DNA from: Cymbomonas tetramitiformis
Taxonomy: Eukaryota; Chlorophyta; Pyramimonadophyceae; Pyramimonadales; Pyramimonadaceae
DNA: 21,071 nt
Assembly (NCBI GenBank): GCA_001247695.2
Contig: LGRX02013808.1
Coordinates: 1-21,071, forward strand
Reading direction: 5' to 3'
Every line of letters begins with the position of its first letter. The first letter of the stretch is position 1. The notes beneath the pieces are model-generated. The model did no database searches and had not been told where the DNA came from. It saw only the letters and a program-made list of their open reading frames with translations. A program made the position numbers and the translations under genes. Positions 8,605 to 17,084 of this stretch are shown here, one piece after another.

Positions 8605-9923
8605 CCGTTCCCGATTGTTTCCTGAAGATGTGAATATATATCTTAACTATATATATATCACACTCTTCGTGAGGTTATCGGCCTGTTCCACGGATTTTCG
8701 GGAGCGGTGCTTAGCTATTTCCCGTATCTATTCGCATCTACGTATCTGCGCATCTTCGTATCTTCGGCCGCGCCGCGGTCGTCTTCAACGCATATATATT
8801 TCAACGTCTGCTTCAACGAATCTCTTCACGTATCTATTCGCGGCCACGTATCTCCCGGATCTCTTCCGCGCATCTTCATCTACGTTTTCACTTTGTTGAA
8901 TTCTCTTTCGTGTCCACTTCTTTGTCAACGCATCTACTTTGTGCTTTTGGCGGCCGCTCTGGCACCGTACAGGGGTTGGTTGACCATCACCTTGGTGGCA
9001 CTCGATGCAAGAACACGCACAGTGAAGCACTACAAACAGCGAGGTATGCAACTCTCACATATGTCAACCGTGAAACTGTGAAACTATACACAAGATAATA
9101 CGAAGTGATATAGCTTCCGCTGAAATGAATGTGCTGACAGCCCCTAGGAAGTCAGGTGTGGAAATGACAGATGCTAGAATGAACTGTCTGACTACCGAAG
9201 TCGATATCGGAGATGGCGCTGATGACAGTGAAGTAGTCAGAGTAGTCGAGCCGTATCGGTGATGACACATATGACTATGACACTGTCGGCGTGCCAAATC
9301 CAGCACACCACCTCGAGTGAGGTGGGCAGACCAGAATGCATACACTCATACCAATCTCCAGTCCAGACCAGAAATAACCACAATCATGTCTGCCAGGGCT
9401 GAAAACCCCAAAAAGCTGGACAAAGCCCACACTGCTGTCCTGGCAGACCTATCAGCTCCCTGTCTCTAGTGCCAACCCTCCACCGGGGGAATAGTGTGCT
9501 GCTGTGCCCTGGAGGTCCGCACACCGTGGTGTACTGCAGCCGGATGCTTCGTCAGGGATATGGCAAGGAGTACCCGAAGGCAGGTCCAGGTCACCCCATC
9601 ACCGCCAGACTTACAGACAAGGGAAGATGTATGGAGGGTCACAGCTGGTGGAGGCAAAGGCGCTCACGTACGAGACAGGTGCAGGTCACGGGTCCCCGAA
9701 GGGTACATAATACGGTCGTAGGAGTCAAGGTACAGCATGCGGCATTCACATAACAGGTCTTGTGCATGCTTGCTACGAACCCCTCGGCTAACTGTCAAAC
9801 TATCAGCTGGTTGTTTTCCGTAGATATTTTCAAAACCAAATCATAAAGTACCTGCAACAAAGTACCTGCGAGACATAGTCAGATACAAAACCCAAAACAG
9901 GACAAAACAGAGGGCACTCACAG
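8605..9923. other. Intergenic with degenerate CGTATCT/CATCT repeats; no gene seen
   Basis: From about 8716 to 8940 the + strand is pyrimidine-rich with loosely repeated CGTATCT, GCATCTACG and TCTTCG strings. ATATATATATCACACTCTT at about 8652-8670 is an inverted version of the AGTGTGATATATATA start of the dispersed repeat. The part next to the copia frame (9100-9923) should hold the 3' end of that element, but no LTR with TG...CA ends and no polypurine tract could be defined. Confidence 0.5.
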
Positions 9924-11471
9924 TCAGATCAAGCTACTGCTTTCTGAGTAGGCCTCCATGTCGAAAATCCAAAAGATCGGGCAGCCTGAATAACTCTGCA
10001 TATCCATGTAGCTGTCAAAGAGCATGTTGAAGTAGGGCACAGTGTTCTTGGTGGGAGGAACCGGCTTGGTGTACGGGTCAGCCAGGTTCTTCCCCGAAGG
10101 TACCCTCCAGCAAATAATCCAGCCCAGTCTGATGAAGTCTCTGAGCATATGAAATCTGACCAGAACATGTTTGATTTTCTGGGATAGGGGAATGTTCTCA
10201 GCAATATACCTGCATGCATCATTATCCAGTAGAAGAGGAATTGGGAGCTCTAATCTGGGGCATGTAGCTGAGGCTGGTAGGTATTCTGTGCTCCTCATAT
10301 TCTGATAGTCCAGTGGCTTGCGGTCTGATTATTCTGAGTAGATATGCAGCTCATCTGTTACTGACTTGCCATCAGGCCTGACACCACCGACTCCTGTACC
10401 CGTAGGTGTAGTATAGTCCAGGAGCTTAGTAAGAAAGGTGTCTGGTTGTAGACCAGGGTAACTGAATGCAATGTCGGTGGCAACCCGCTCTGCTGCGGTG
10501 ATTTCGGAATCCAGGCCAGTAGTAGAGGGTGGTTGTCCCTGAATTGGGTGCTGAATGTAACCGAATATTTCTGTCAGCATAAACATGAGAGACACCACCC
10601 GCTGAGCCGCAGTAGATGCTGCTACATACTCTGAACCCGTAGATGATGTTTCGGTGATAGTATGTCTGACTGTACCATATTGTAGAACCATACCACAGAA
10701 GAATATAACCATGCCAGAGTATGACCTAGCTGAATTTTCCAAGTCTCTGGCCAGGTCAGCATCGGAGTACACAAAGAGGGTGAGCACACGTGCTGGCCTA
10801 TCAGGGTAGTAGAAGGCCATCCTGTAGTGTGCTGTGCAATCCAGATACTGCGCAATTCTGATAAGAGCTTTCATCGAGTCCTCTGAGGGACAGGCTACAA
10901 ACTGTGATAGGTAGATAACTGCATAGTAGATATATGGCCGTGAAGTGCGGCTGTGCCAGAGCAGAGACCCAAGGATAGACCGATAGGGCTTGACCAGTGT
11001 GAGGTCAGGGTCTGCTGGTTTTGTAATCGCCAGCTTAGAGTCCATAGGGGTGCGGAAGAGTCTCTCGGGTATGTTATTATTAGTCATAAGGTCTTTAATC
11101 TGCCGTGACTGGTTGAGATAGACTCCCTGATCATCATGCTGTACTGTCATCTGAAGGATAGAGAATATATGACCCAGGTGTTTGGCCTTAAAGGTTGTGC
11201 TGAAAGCTGCCCAGAAGGCCCTCTCAAGAGCCGTAGAACAAGCCATACCAAAGTCATCCACATATACCACACACATAGCCTTAACCGTAGGCGTGTAAAT
11301 GAAATAGATACAGGCATCATGTGTAGACTGTCTGAATGACTGTCCCATGTACTGGAAACTGAGCATAAACTGCTTAACCATCCGCTGCCATGAAGCACCG
11401 GCAATTTTGAGGCCGTATAGTGCATATGATAGCAGTGCATAGCTGTATCCCTTAAAAGAATAGCCAGAACC
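9924..11471 (-). pseudogene. Ty1/copia polyprotein fragment: reverse transcriptase C-terminal half and RNase H
   Basis: Reading leftward from 11471 the frame gives YALYGLKIAGASW (the copia ALYGLK motif, about 11385-11423), then VVYVDDFGMAC with the catalytic YVDD at 11253-11264, then the connection domain (LGSLLWHSRTSRP, a variant of the usual LLYL..TRPD). RNase H follows: YSDADLARD, TGSEYVAAS, LLLDNDACRYIAEN, IKHVLVRFHMLRD and SGKNLADPYTKPVP, all in canonical order. The frame ends in TGA at 9924. It is interrupted by one TAA (10329-10331) between the RNase H Glu motif and the third Asp motif; the same frame continues on both sides. Gag, protease, integrase and the first reverse-transcriptase blocks are absent, so this is a 5'-truncated, probably dead copy. 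No LTRs are visible. Confidence 0.9.
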
Positions 11472-11849
11472 CTACGTTTCTAGACGGGTCCAATACACGT
11501 GTTGAACACGTATTGGAGGCATATTGGAGGCATATTGAAGACGGTATGCTAATATCTGGACATTCCAATACACGTGTAACATATTGGCCAAACTATTGAA
11601 CCGCGATCAGCCTGGACACAGCGAAAATGGGTATGCTAGCATGGGCACCCAAATGGTGTCAGACTCACCCACTAGCACTTGGTATCATCTAAGGAAGGGT
11701 CTAGCGTTATGGGGACAAGTTTTCACGGCATTTGGACGCGTATCGCAGAAGTCGGTTCTGGGGGGCTTTATGAATTGGGGCGCCGATGTATTGAAATAAG
11801 GCAAAACGATTGGAGGGGTGTTCAATATGTCTGCAACCGCCTGCAACAC
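11472..11849. other. AT-rich repeat sequence upstream of the copia fragment
   Basis: No gene is seen. CCAATACACGTGTTGAACACG, or the close string CCAATACACGTGTAACATATTGG, occurs near 11490 and 11565, together with two GGAGGCATATT strings at 11515-11535. The junction with the copia frame on the minus strand reads ACGTAG|GGTTCT, a usable 3' splice acceptor; the TAG there is also the in-frame stop that ends the homology. Confidence 0.5.
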
Positions 11850-12141
11850 ACGTATTGAACATGTGTTGAACACATGTTGAAACATTCACGCATAAGGAAT
11901 CGTTCAATACATGTGCAATATGTCTACAATCAGATGAATTATTCAACACGTTTGCAATATATGTGTTGAACAAATGTTGAAACATTCACTCATGCAGAAT
12001 CTCTTGAATACATGTGCAATATGTCTACAATCAGAGTGAACTATGCAACACATTTGCAATATATGTGTTGAACACATATTGAAACATGCACTCATGCAGA
12101 ATCTCTTGAATACATGTGCAATATGTCTATAACCAGAGTGC
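11850..12141. repeat. Tandem repeat of about 101 bp, three units
   Basis: Three units are aligned by TGCAATATGTCTA at 11914, 12015 and 12117, a period of 101-102 bp. Each carries TGTTGAA-CACATRTTGAAAC, ATTCACKCAT/ATGCACTCAT and TTGAATACATGTGCAATATG type blocks. Within a unit, CAATATATGTGTTGAACACA is close to palindromic. The sequence style matches the introns of the neighbouring CACTA gene. Confidence 0.85.
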
Positions 12142-12265
12142 CACACGACTGCAGGGGTAAAGGGGTAAGACCCCCCTGCTGCTCACATATTGCATAATAC
12201 TTACAATATATTTGCAATACGTATTTGGTATATTACAGGTATATCAAATGTGTACAGAGGCACTA
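12142..12265. other. 3' flank of the CACTA gene with intron-family sequence
   Basis: ATACTTACAATATAT at 12197-12211 is identical to 12 kb-scale neighbour sequence inside the intron at 13204-13322 (13228-13242). On the minus strand it is followed by GTGAGCAGCAG, which could act as an acceptor. So the PHD exon may be followed by another intron, although a TAGTAG double stop already closes the frame. Confidence 0.4.
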
Positions 12266-12764
12266 CTATGCGTCATCACACTTTCTGCAGTACCACATTC
12301 CAGTGGGGCTGTCGGTGAGCCCTGCGCATCGCACGTGCATAGCCTCGTTGCAGCCTGCCCTCTCACACAGAAGGAGCTTGCCACCGACTCTACACTTCCC
12401 GCATATGTCAAAGTGACCATCACTACCTACGGGCCTATCAACGAGTGCAAGTTTCTCCATATTGCGGTCGCTCGTATCAAGTATCACCGCTGAATCCATG
12501 CAGGGGTGTTTGACTATCACTACTTGCGCTTGGACTTGATTGGCCAGTAGGTAGGGATCTCGGTTGTCCATAGTGTACTTGGAGGTGTCCCATGGGTTGA
12601 AGGTGTAGTAAGCCTTGGACACCTTGTCCACGCCGAGGATGGAGTTCTTCAGCTTGAAGCTTGCGATCTGAGCTTCCGTGGGCACGGGTAGCCAATCACA
12701 CTTTAAAAAAGTGTAGAGTACACCGCCAATGGTAACCCGCAGAATGTCGTTGATGATACCATAC
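12266..12764 (-). CDS. CACTA exon 10: DUF4216 and C-terminal PHD finger
   Basis: It begins YGIINDILRVTIGG and continues through LYTFLKCDWLPVP and DPYLLANQVQAQVV, the DUF4216 hallmarks (YGxIxxIIxLxY...FxCxWxD...DPFxLAxQAxQVxY). A 45-residue PHD finger (about 12269-12403) follows: CGKC-x8-C-x3-C-x4-H-x2-C-x12-C-x2-C with the expected Trp two residues before the seventh ligand (GMWYC). The frame ends KCDDA at two consecutive TAG codons. All eight zinc ligands are present. Confidence 0.85.
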
Positions 12765-12807
12765 CTGCGCACGAAATGTTCAATGTTTTTGTAATACTGT
12801 ATACGTA

Positions 12808-12828
12808 CAACATATCCTTAGTATGTTG
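12808..12828. repeat. Intron hairpin CAACATA-N7-TATGTTG (intron 9)
   Basis: This is identical in stem and loop length to 14358-14378, and lies 43 nt before the intron 9 acceptor (12765). Intron 9 spans 12765-12903 with donor AG|GTACGG and acceptor GTGCGCAG|G. Confidence 0.8.
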
Positions 12829-12903
12829 GGGACGTATTGCATGTATGTTGCAGAGATATACGAAAAGGCAAAGAAGCATGCAAACTGGTGGTTGAGGCCG
12901 TAC

Positions 12904-13203
12904 CTGTCCTCCCACTCGTCATCGGCATCGGCATCATCCTTGGGGAAGGATGCGCGGACGAAACACTGGGTTGTCACTTTCCCTTTGTCCCCGTCTCTAG
13001 TGCGATAGAAGACACCGCCGATGTTCACCTTGTTGTACTTGGAACACATGGGTTCGGGACCCATCATGAGCGACTTCTCGTAAGCCGTGTATTGACGACC
13101 AAGCCATCCTTCAGGGTCCTCCAATGGACCGAACGCGATCGCGGGCGCAACACCCACCTCTTGTCGGTACCGCAGTGCTTGTTTAGAGCGCGCGGCATTC
13201 TCC
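12904..13203 (-). CDS. CACTA exon 9: linker leading into DUF4216
   Basis: It joins exon 8 in phase (RR plus AG|G to ENAARSKQALRYRQEV) and encodes the GWLGRQYTAYEKSL and YNKVNIGGVFYRTRDGDKGK blocks. The latter matches the 'YNVNGxxFHTKxRDxxRxTQN' stretch that precedes DUF4216 in CACTA proteins. It ends DEWEDR at the donor AG|GTACGG. Confidence 0.8.
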
Positions 13204-13322
13204 CTGTGATGACAACATATTCTTAGTATACTTACAATATATGATAAACATACAGAAACAAGTTGACAATATGTTGCAGGTATACTACAGATAGTACATG
13301 CGTGCGAGCTTGCAGGTTGCAC
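13204..13322 (-). other. CACTA intron 8 (119 bp)
   Basis: Donor GGAG|GTGCAA and acceptor ATCACAG|GGAG; splicing restores FRRRENAARSK. It contains GTATACTTACAA (13226-13237, + strand), which is identical to 14969-14980 in intron 5, and ATACTTACAATATAT, shared with the gene's 3' flank. Comparable introns lie at 13819-13906, 15819-15962, 16042-16190, 16487-16592 and 16902-17030. Confidence 0.7.
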
Positions 13323-13818
13323 CTCCGCCGGAACAGGTCGTACTCGACATGTTGTTGAAAAAGCTTTCGGTAAGCGGGAATACTCGCTCGCATCCAGCGG
13401 GTGAGTTGGTCAATCTCCAAGGACGTTAGCTCCAATGGCTTGCCCTTCTCCCCGAAGGTAGTGACCACGATGCCGGGAGCGGGGCCCGCCATCAAAGCCC
13501 GCGGGACACGGCCGGCAGTAGCTCTTTCTCGGTTCAAAAGCATGGTCAGGATGCCTCGTAGGGAGCGCAAGGTTTTCAACCTTAGATAGCCGTTCATGAT
13601 GCTTGCCACGGGGAACGCATTGTTCTTCACCCACCTAGCTAGCTTGCCATTCATGGACTCGAAGGCATACATCCACCATTCACGCACAGGTCCGAATCGC
13701 AGGAGCAGATCGGCACAGTGCCAGATTTACGGGTGTTGATTGCAAGCTACTGTGGAGGACCATTCGCTTCCAAGTCCTCAAAGAAAAGTCTGGTCTGCTC
13801 TCTCAAATACTCCATATC
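13323..13818 (-). CDS. CACTA exon 8: DUF4218, with frameshift and TAA
   Basis: It starts DMEYLREQTRLFFEDLEANG in one frame. The next conserved block, ACNQHP, stop, IWHCADLLLRFGPVREWWMY, lies in another, so a small indel falls near 13750. The TAA is at 13727-13729. The rest, AFESMNGKLARWVKNN and SIMNGYLRLK, fits DUF4218 (GPVxxWWMYPFERxxGxLKxxVxN). No GT...AG pair in the gap could be an intron that repairs the frame. This is the clearest proof that the copy is inactive. Confidence 0.8.
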
Positions 13819-13906
13819 CTGCACGTACGAATCAATACGTTTGTAACATATATTCAACATACCTGTGACATGTGGAACTCATATCACACCAACATTGAAT
13901 ACGTAC

Positions 13907-14268
13907 CCGAGGTTCTATGGAATGCGCGGTGCATTCCCGTATGATGATAGTCAGTTTGGACACAATGTCCTGCAGCGCATTGTCGACTTCACCATCATCG
14001 CGAGGCCAAGAGGACAATACCGCCAACAACTTGGACTCGAAAGCCTTCAAAGCCTCATGCGCCTTGAGGTGCTTTGCGTATTTTGCGCCGTTGGAGGCGG
14101 TTGAGGTGCGCAACAAATGCTTATGCCCATCGCCCCACCGGGTGACTCCCCGCAACTCCTTCAAGAAGGCGAGTGCTGTTTCCCGAGAACGTAAGGTGGT
14201 CGAAGCCTTCGGACGCGGTGGGATCCCCCATGGACCGTTTGTCATTTTGTACACCTCATACGGTTCCC
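13907..14268 (-). CDS. CACTA exon 7: region between TNP2 and DUF4218
   Basis: It reads GEPYEVYKMTNGPWGIPPRP and continues to HSIEPR, then a phase-0 donor CGG|GTACGT. Two acceptors are possible. The one at 14268/14269 (GGACAG|GGG) keeps frame. The one at 14332/14333 (CATGCAG|GGC) lies at the normal distance from the intron's conserved hairpin, but it leads into a different frame that ends in TGA. If the latter is the ancestral site, there is a further frameshift here. Confidence 0.6.
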
Positions 14269-14357
14269 CTGTCCGTGTTGCCGTATACCGTCAACACATG
14301 TACAAACTCATGCGTGTAGTTCTCCGGCGGCCCTGCATGGCACGTGCACAAGTAATA

Positions 14358-14378
14358 CAACATATCTGCGGTATGTTG
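14358..14378. repeat. Intron hairpin CAACATA-N7-TATGTTG (intron 6)
   Basis: A perfect 7-bp inverted repeat with a 7-nt loop lies 25 nt before the 14333 acceptor of intron 6. The same hairpin with the same spacing occurs at 12808-12828 in intron 9, and a half-conserved version at 13213-13233 in intron 8. Confidence 0.8.
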
Positions 14379-14449
14379 CAGGCATGTTGATGCATGTTGC
14401 AAACATGCTGCAAACAATCAAGCTGCGTGGCATAGCGATGAGAGCGTAC

Positions 14450-14935
14450 CAGGAGGATGTTGCTTGAAGAATGCGTAGAAGATTCTTCCCAGCGCTGGAC
14501 TGTGACATCCTTTCGTACGGCACAACATGCAACACTTGTAGGCGTTTACATCCATTCGCTTCCCGGCATCGACCAAGCCTTTGTAATCCATGATCACCCC
14601 GAGTAGCATGCACCGTACACGAACATACTCCTCGGAAAAGGCGTCCCAAACTCCGCAGCCCGTCTCCCACAACTCCTCCAACTCGTCGACCAGCTTGTCG
14701 TACAAAAGAGTCGTATCAGCGGGATGGATGCCATTAAGAATACCGTAGACCTCAAGGTACTCGTACTTGGAGCGTATCTCCGGCGGCAAGTTCAAGATTT
14801 GGAAATACATGGGAAACACGCCCGCCTTGTTTTCCCATACGGAAGCCCCATCCGCGCAGAACAGGATGATTATATTCCGCAACTCCTGGAAGAACTCTGG
14901 GTACCGCGCCTTCTTCTCTTTCCACGCATCTCCGT
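14450..14935 (-). CDS. CACTA exon 6: TNP2 (Transposase_21) catalytic core
   Basis: It encodes DGDAWKEKKARYPEFFQELR, then a core with CADGASVWENK and VFPMYFQILNLPPEIRSKYE, the LYDKLVDELEELWETGCGV block, a VRCMLLGVIMDYKGL segment and the cysteine pair CCMLC. This tracks the TNP2 consensus (SxDGFNPF...WPVxLxxYNLPP...LxPLVxELxxLW...AxxxxxxxDxPAxxxxSG...CxxC) throughout. The Asp of CADGA and the Asp of IMDYKG are candidates for the acidic catalytic residues. No stop or frame break was found in this exon. Confidence 0.85.
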
Positions 14936-15337
14936 CTGCACACTCCGGACAAAATACAACTCACCGCGGTATACTTACAACTGTATGTGTACATCTGCAA
15001 TATGTCACCGACATACGTTAACTCCTATGCTGTTATGGCATTTGGAGTTTCTACGGCATGGTCGGCTAGACCGTTGCTTCTTGGTGCATATGAAAGCCAT
15101 ACGCGTTCGTGCTTGCAACCAAGTTCTTCTTGGCATCGTTAGGCACATTTTGAGTTATCGAATGCCTTGATAGGGGGTGTCTAAGGGGTCCGAATGGGCG
15201 TTTGTGGGGGGTAAATCGGTCGATTTGACACGCGGAAACGCCGGAGATTCCAGCATAGGAGTTAAGTGTATTGCAGATATGCCCTTTGCGGATCCTATCA
15301 CAAGCATTGGGATCATAGACGCGTGCTGGGCTCTTAC
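14936..15337 (-). other. CACTA intron 5 (402 bp, enlarged by an insertion)
   Basis: Donor G|GTAAGAG and acceptor GTGTGCAG|ACGG join TIW to DGDAWKEKKARYP in phase 1, which restores a well-known CACTA motif (the DGxAW block). The intron is about three times longer than its neighbours. The excess is explained by the TTAA-flanked inverted-repeat insertion at 15018-15265. Confidence 0.75.
15018..15265. mobile_element. TTAA-flanked inverted-repeat element inside the intron
   Basis: TTAACTCCTATGCTG at 15018-15032 and its exact reverse complement CAGCATAGGAGTTAA at 15251-15265 bound a 248-bp segment. If TTAA is the duplicated target, the element is 240 bp with 11-bp perfect ends (CTCCTATGCTG). A TTAA target is the signature of piggyBac and Kolobok elements; a TA target (Tc1/mariner, Stowaway-like) is also possible. 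No coding content. Removing it with one TTAA leaves a 158-bp intron, in line with the other introns. Confidence 0.7.
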
Positions 15338-15818
15338 CCCAAATTGTGTCTTTGCGTTCACTTTCAGGAGACGTATGACGGCCATGCGCCCGCATGAGCT
15401 CAGCAACTTTAGGTGAATGGAATAGCCTCCGGAAATTTTCCTTCAAGGGCCACCAAAGGAATTACAATCGCGGCTTCTTCGGAGTGCCATCCTCCGGAGT
15501 GCCATCCTCCTCCGCCGCTCCAAAGCTTTGCCACCGGCATTCTTTACAGTGTGGACAATGATCCGCGTTCTCCAATTCCTTCTCGTACAAACAACATCCA
15601 TTGACGCACATGTCCACTCGTTGGTACGGCGTACTAAAAGCGTCGAAAGTACCCATAGCTTTAGCGAACGTCAAGGGGAAATGGGTTTCGCGAAGCTCAT
15701 CAAAGTTGTGAAGTAGGATCTCACACAACGAGGAAAACGATTTTTGGGTCAAGTTTTCCTCCAAGTTCCATTCCAGAAGATCCGCGAGGAGCTTAGTTGA
15801 TCGCCGCACGTTGTGGTC
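15338..15818 (-). CDS. CACTA exon 5: zinc ribbon and start of TNP2, with TAA
   Basis: It reads DHNVRRSTKLLADLLEWNL, then the family's zinc ribbon VDMCVNGCCLYEKELENADH with CPHCKECRW, then PKKPRL, a TAA (15462-15464), and FLWWPLKENFRRLFHSPKVA followed by ELMRAH. The last part is the family's conserved 'PLxPRLQRLF...AxxMRWH' block, so the frame clearly continues through the TAA; a CAA-to-TAA change would explain it. The exon ends KDTIW plus one base at a strong donor, GGG|GTAAGAG. Confidence 0.8.
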
Positions 15819-15962
15819 CTGCGTACACATCGCAATTTCAGTGGCTGTCAATACATATGCAATATACTGCAATACATTGTCAATATGTAGGAGATATACA
15901 TACTACATATTATTGCACGTGCAGTTCACTGCACAATATTTGGCATAATAACGCGTTCTTAC

Positions 15963-16041
15963 CGTCTCCCCTCCGAAAAGCTCCTTTGCAGCATTCACAA
16001 TACTTGCTGGGACAGTCACACCGCTTGCTTTGTGACTCTTC
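15963..16041 (-). CDS. CACTA exon 4: short helical segment
   Basis: A 79-nt exon between acceptor CTACTATAG|GAAG and donor GAGACG|GTAAGA. In the frame that joins exon 5 it reads SGVTVPASIVNAAKELFGGET. The downstream junction is phase 0 to DHNVRRSTKLLADLL. The other two frames either contain a TGA or do not join, which supports this reading. Confidence 0.5.
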
Positions 16042-16190
16042 CTATAGTAGTGTGTATGACCGTCACCCGAACCCGAACCCTAACTGTTTATGCCCGTTAT
16101 ATCGGGTTAACTTATCAGCTTTAATACATTCTGAGAAAACTGATCACTGAGTGAATATATCCCGAGTCCTAGGGGTATATCCAACAATAC

Positions 16191-16486
16191 TTTCCAATTG
16201 TGTTACAAGCGCTGCTTTAACGGAGTGGTCGGCATCTCCGCCGTCTTCTTCATCGAACCCCAAATCCTCCCCACCGCCATCCTTGGTCTCACCATCGGCA
16301 TCCTCGGTCTTAGGCGCATCGCCATCCTCGTCGTCGGGAACTCCGGCCTCGCCGCCTTGTCTCGACACATCCTTGGCTTCCACGTCCTGTTGTGCGTGTA
16401 CCACCTCGTCTTCTGCGCTTGTCCTCCCGGCTTCCTCAGCATGTTCGCCCTCCTTGTCATCCATCGTGACGTCCACATCCGTATGT
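16191..16486 (-). CDS. CACTA exon 3: acidic linker
   Basis: It joins in phase 2 to exon 2 (SR|HTDVDVTMDD). The product is very rich in Asp, Glu and Gly (DDEDGDAPKTEDADGE) and has no recognised fold. The homologous region of CACTA proteins is a variable linker. The donor GGAAA|GTATTG is the best available, but it is phase 1 while exon 4 appears to need phase 2, so this end is uncertain. Confidence 0.5.
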
Positions 16487-16592
16487 CTGTGGGAGAGTTG
16501 CAATGCACCTTCAACACGTTGTCAACATATTGTGAATGTGTTGTCACGCAAGCTTGCCCAATCATTCATGGGAGAGAAAGGGCGGAGAGTAC

Positions 16593-16901
16593 CTTGAGGT
16601 TTCGCCGCGGTTGCCACAAACTACAGCATCGATTTCTTCAGGGTCCGGTGCGGGTGGCTGGATCTGCCCGTGGAGTTTCCGATGTCGTGTGCGGGTGGCC
16701 TTGCTCACCACGTTTCCACGTAGGTCAACTCCGTAGCACATGGCACAATCACATAGAAACCGCCCTCGCTCCAATGTTACGGTGCCCACATTTCGACGAT
16801 GCATTGCATGGAGCGAGAGCCAAGGATCGGCTTCGCCCGCCGTGTCCTTCACCTCACCCATCTCGGTGTCCTTCGCCTCAGCTGGTTCTTCCACCGGAGA
16901 T
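16593..16901 (-). CDS. CACTA exon 2: N-terminal C2H2-like zinc finger
   Basis: This exon encodes SPVEEPAEAKD through LHAMHRRNVGTVTLERGRF and the finger CDCAMCYGVD...RTRHRKLHG, a Cys-x2-Cys / His-x3-His arrangement of the sort seen at the N-terminus of CACTA transposases. Its 3' end is a phase-2 donor AG|GTACTC. If the acceptor AAGCAG|ATCTCC (exon starts 16901) is used, the upstream exon supplies ATGAG at 17031-17035 in the right phase, giving the start MRSPVEEP. An internal ATG at 16861 is the alternative start. Confidence 0.65.
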
Positions 16902-17084
16902 CTGCTTCGCCCACCGCAGTATATCTCCCATACATATTCAATATACCGGCAACGGTTTCTGATATATTGCAACATATTATATCATGAAAAATCAGTATGC
17001 AAGTTGAGGTGCCTAAATATTCGTACATACCTCATGCTTGTATTGTCTTAAAAGGTGGCACCGACATGTTGTACCTAGGGTGAT

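Larger units (their letters stand above)
12266..17035 (-). pseudogene. CACTA (En/Spm) transposase gene, about ten exons, C-terminal PHD finger, disrupted
   Basis: Predicted exons, high to low coordinate: 17031-17035 (ATGAG plus 5' UTR), 16593-16901, 16191-16486, 15963-16041, 15338-15818, 14450-14935, 13907-14268, 13323-13818, 12904-13203 and 12266-12764. Domains in order are a C2H2-like finger, acidic linker, zinc ribbon, TNP2/Transposase_21 core, DUF4218, DUF4216 and PHD finger. This is the known CACTA transposase order plus an unusual PHD module. The TNP2 core is the putative transposase that cuts the element ends; PHD fingers in general read histone tails. Breaks: TAA at 15462-15464, a frame slip near 13750 and TAA at 13727-13729. 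The junction of exons 3 and 4 does not keep frame with the best-looking sites. CACTA-type terminal repeats with matching 3-bp target duplications were not found. Confidence 0.85.

Noticed and set aside
9064..9923. 3' LTR of the copia element
   Set aside because: No segment with TG...CA ends is repeated elsewhere in the window, and no polypurine tract is visible after the stop codon.
15066..15330. Continuation of the zinc ribbon/TNP2 frame past 15338 as coding
   Set aside because: A strong donor (GGG|GTAAGAG) ends the homology, splicing to 14935 restores the conserved DGDAW block, and the rest of the open frame lies in the TTAA-flanked insertion.
12261..16052. CACTACTAT at 12261-12269 and its reverse complement ATAGTAGTG at 16044-16052 as the element's terminal repeats
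   Set aside because: The right partner lies inside the gene next to exon 4 and would cut off the finger and acidic exons; the flanking triplets (AGG and TGT) are not a target duplication. Nine bp can match by chance.
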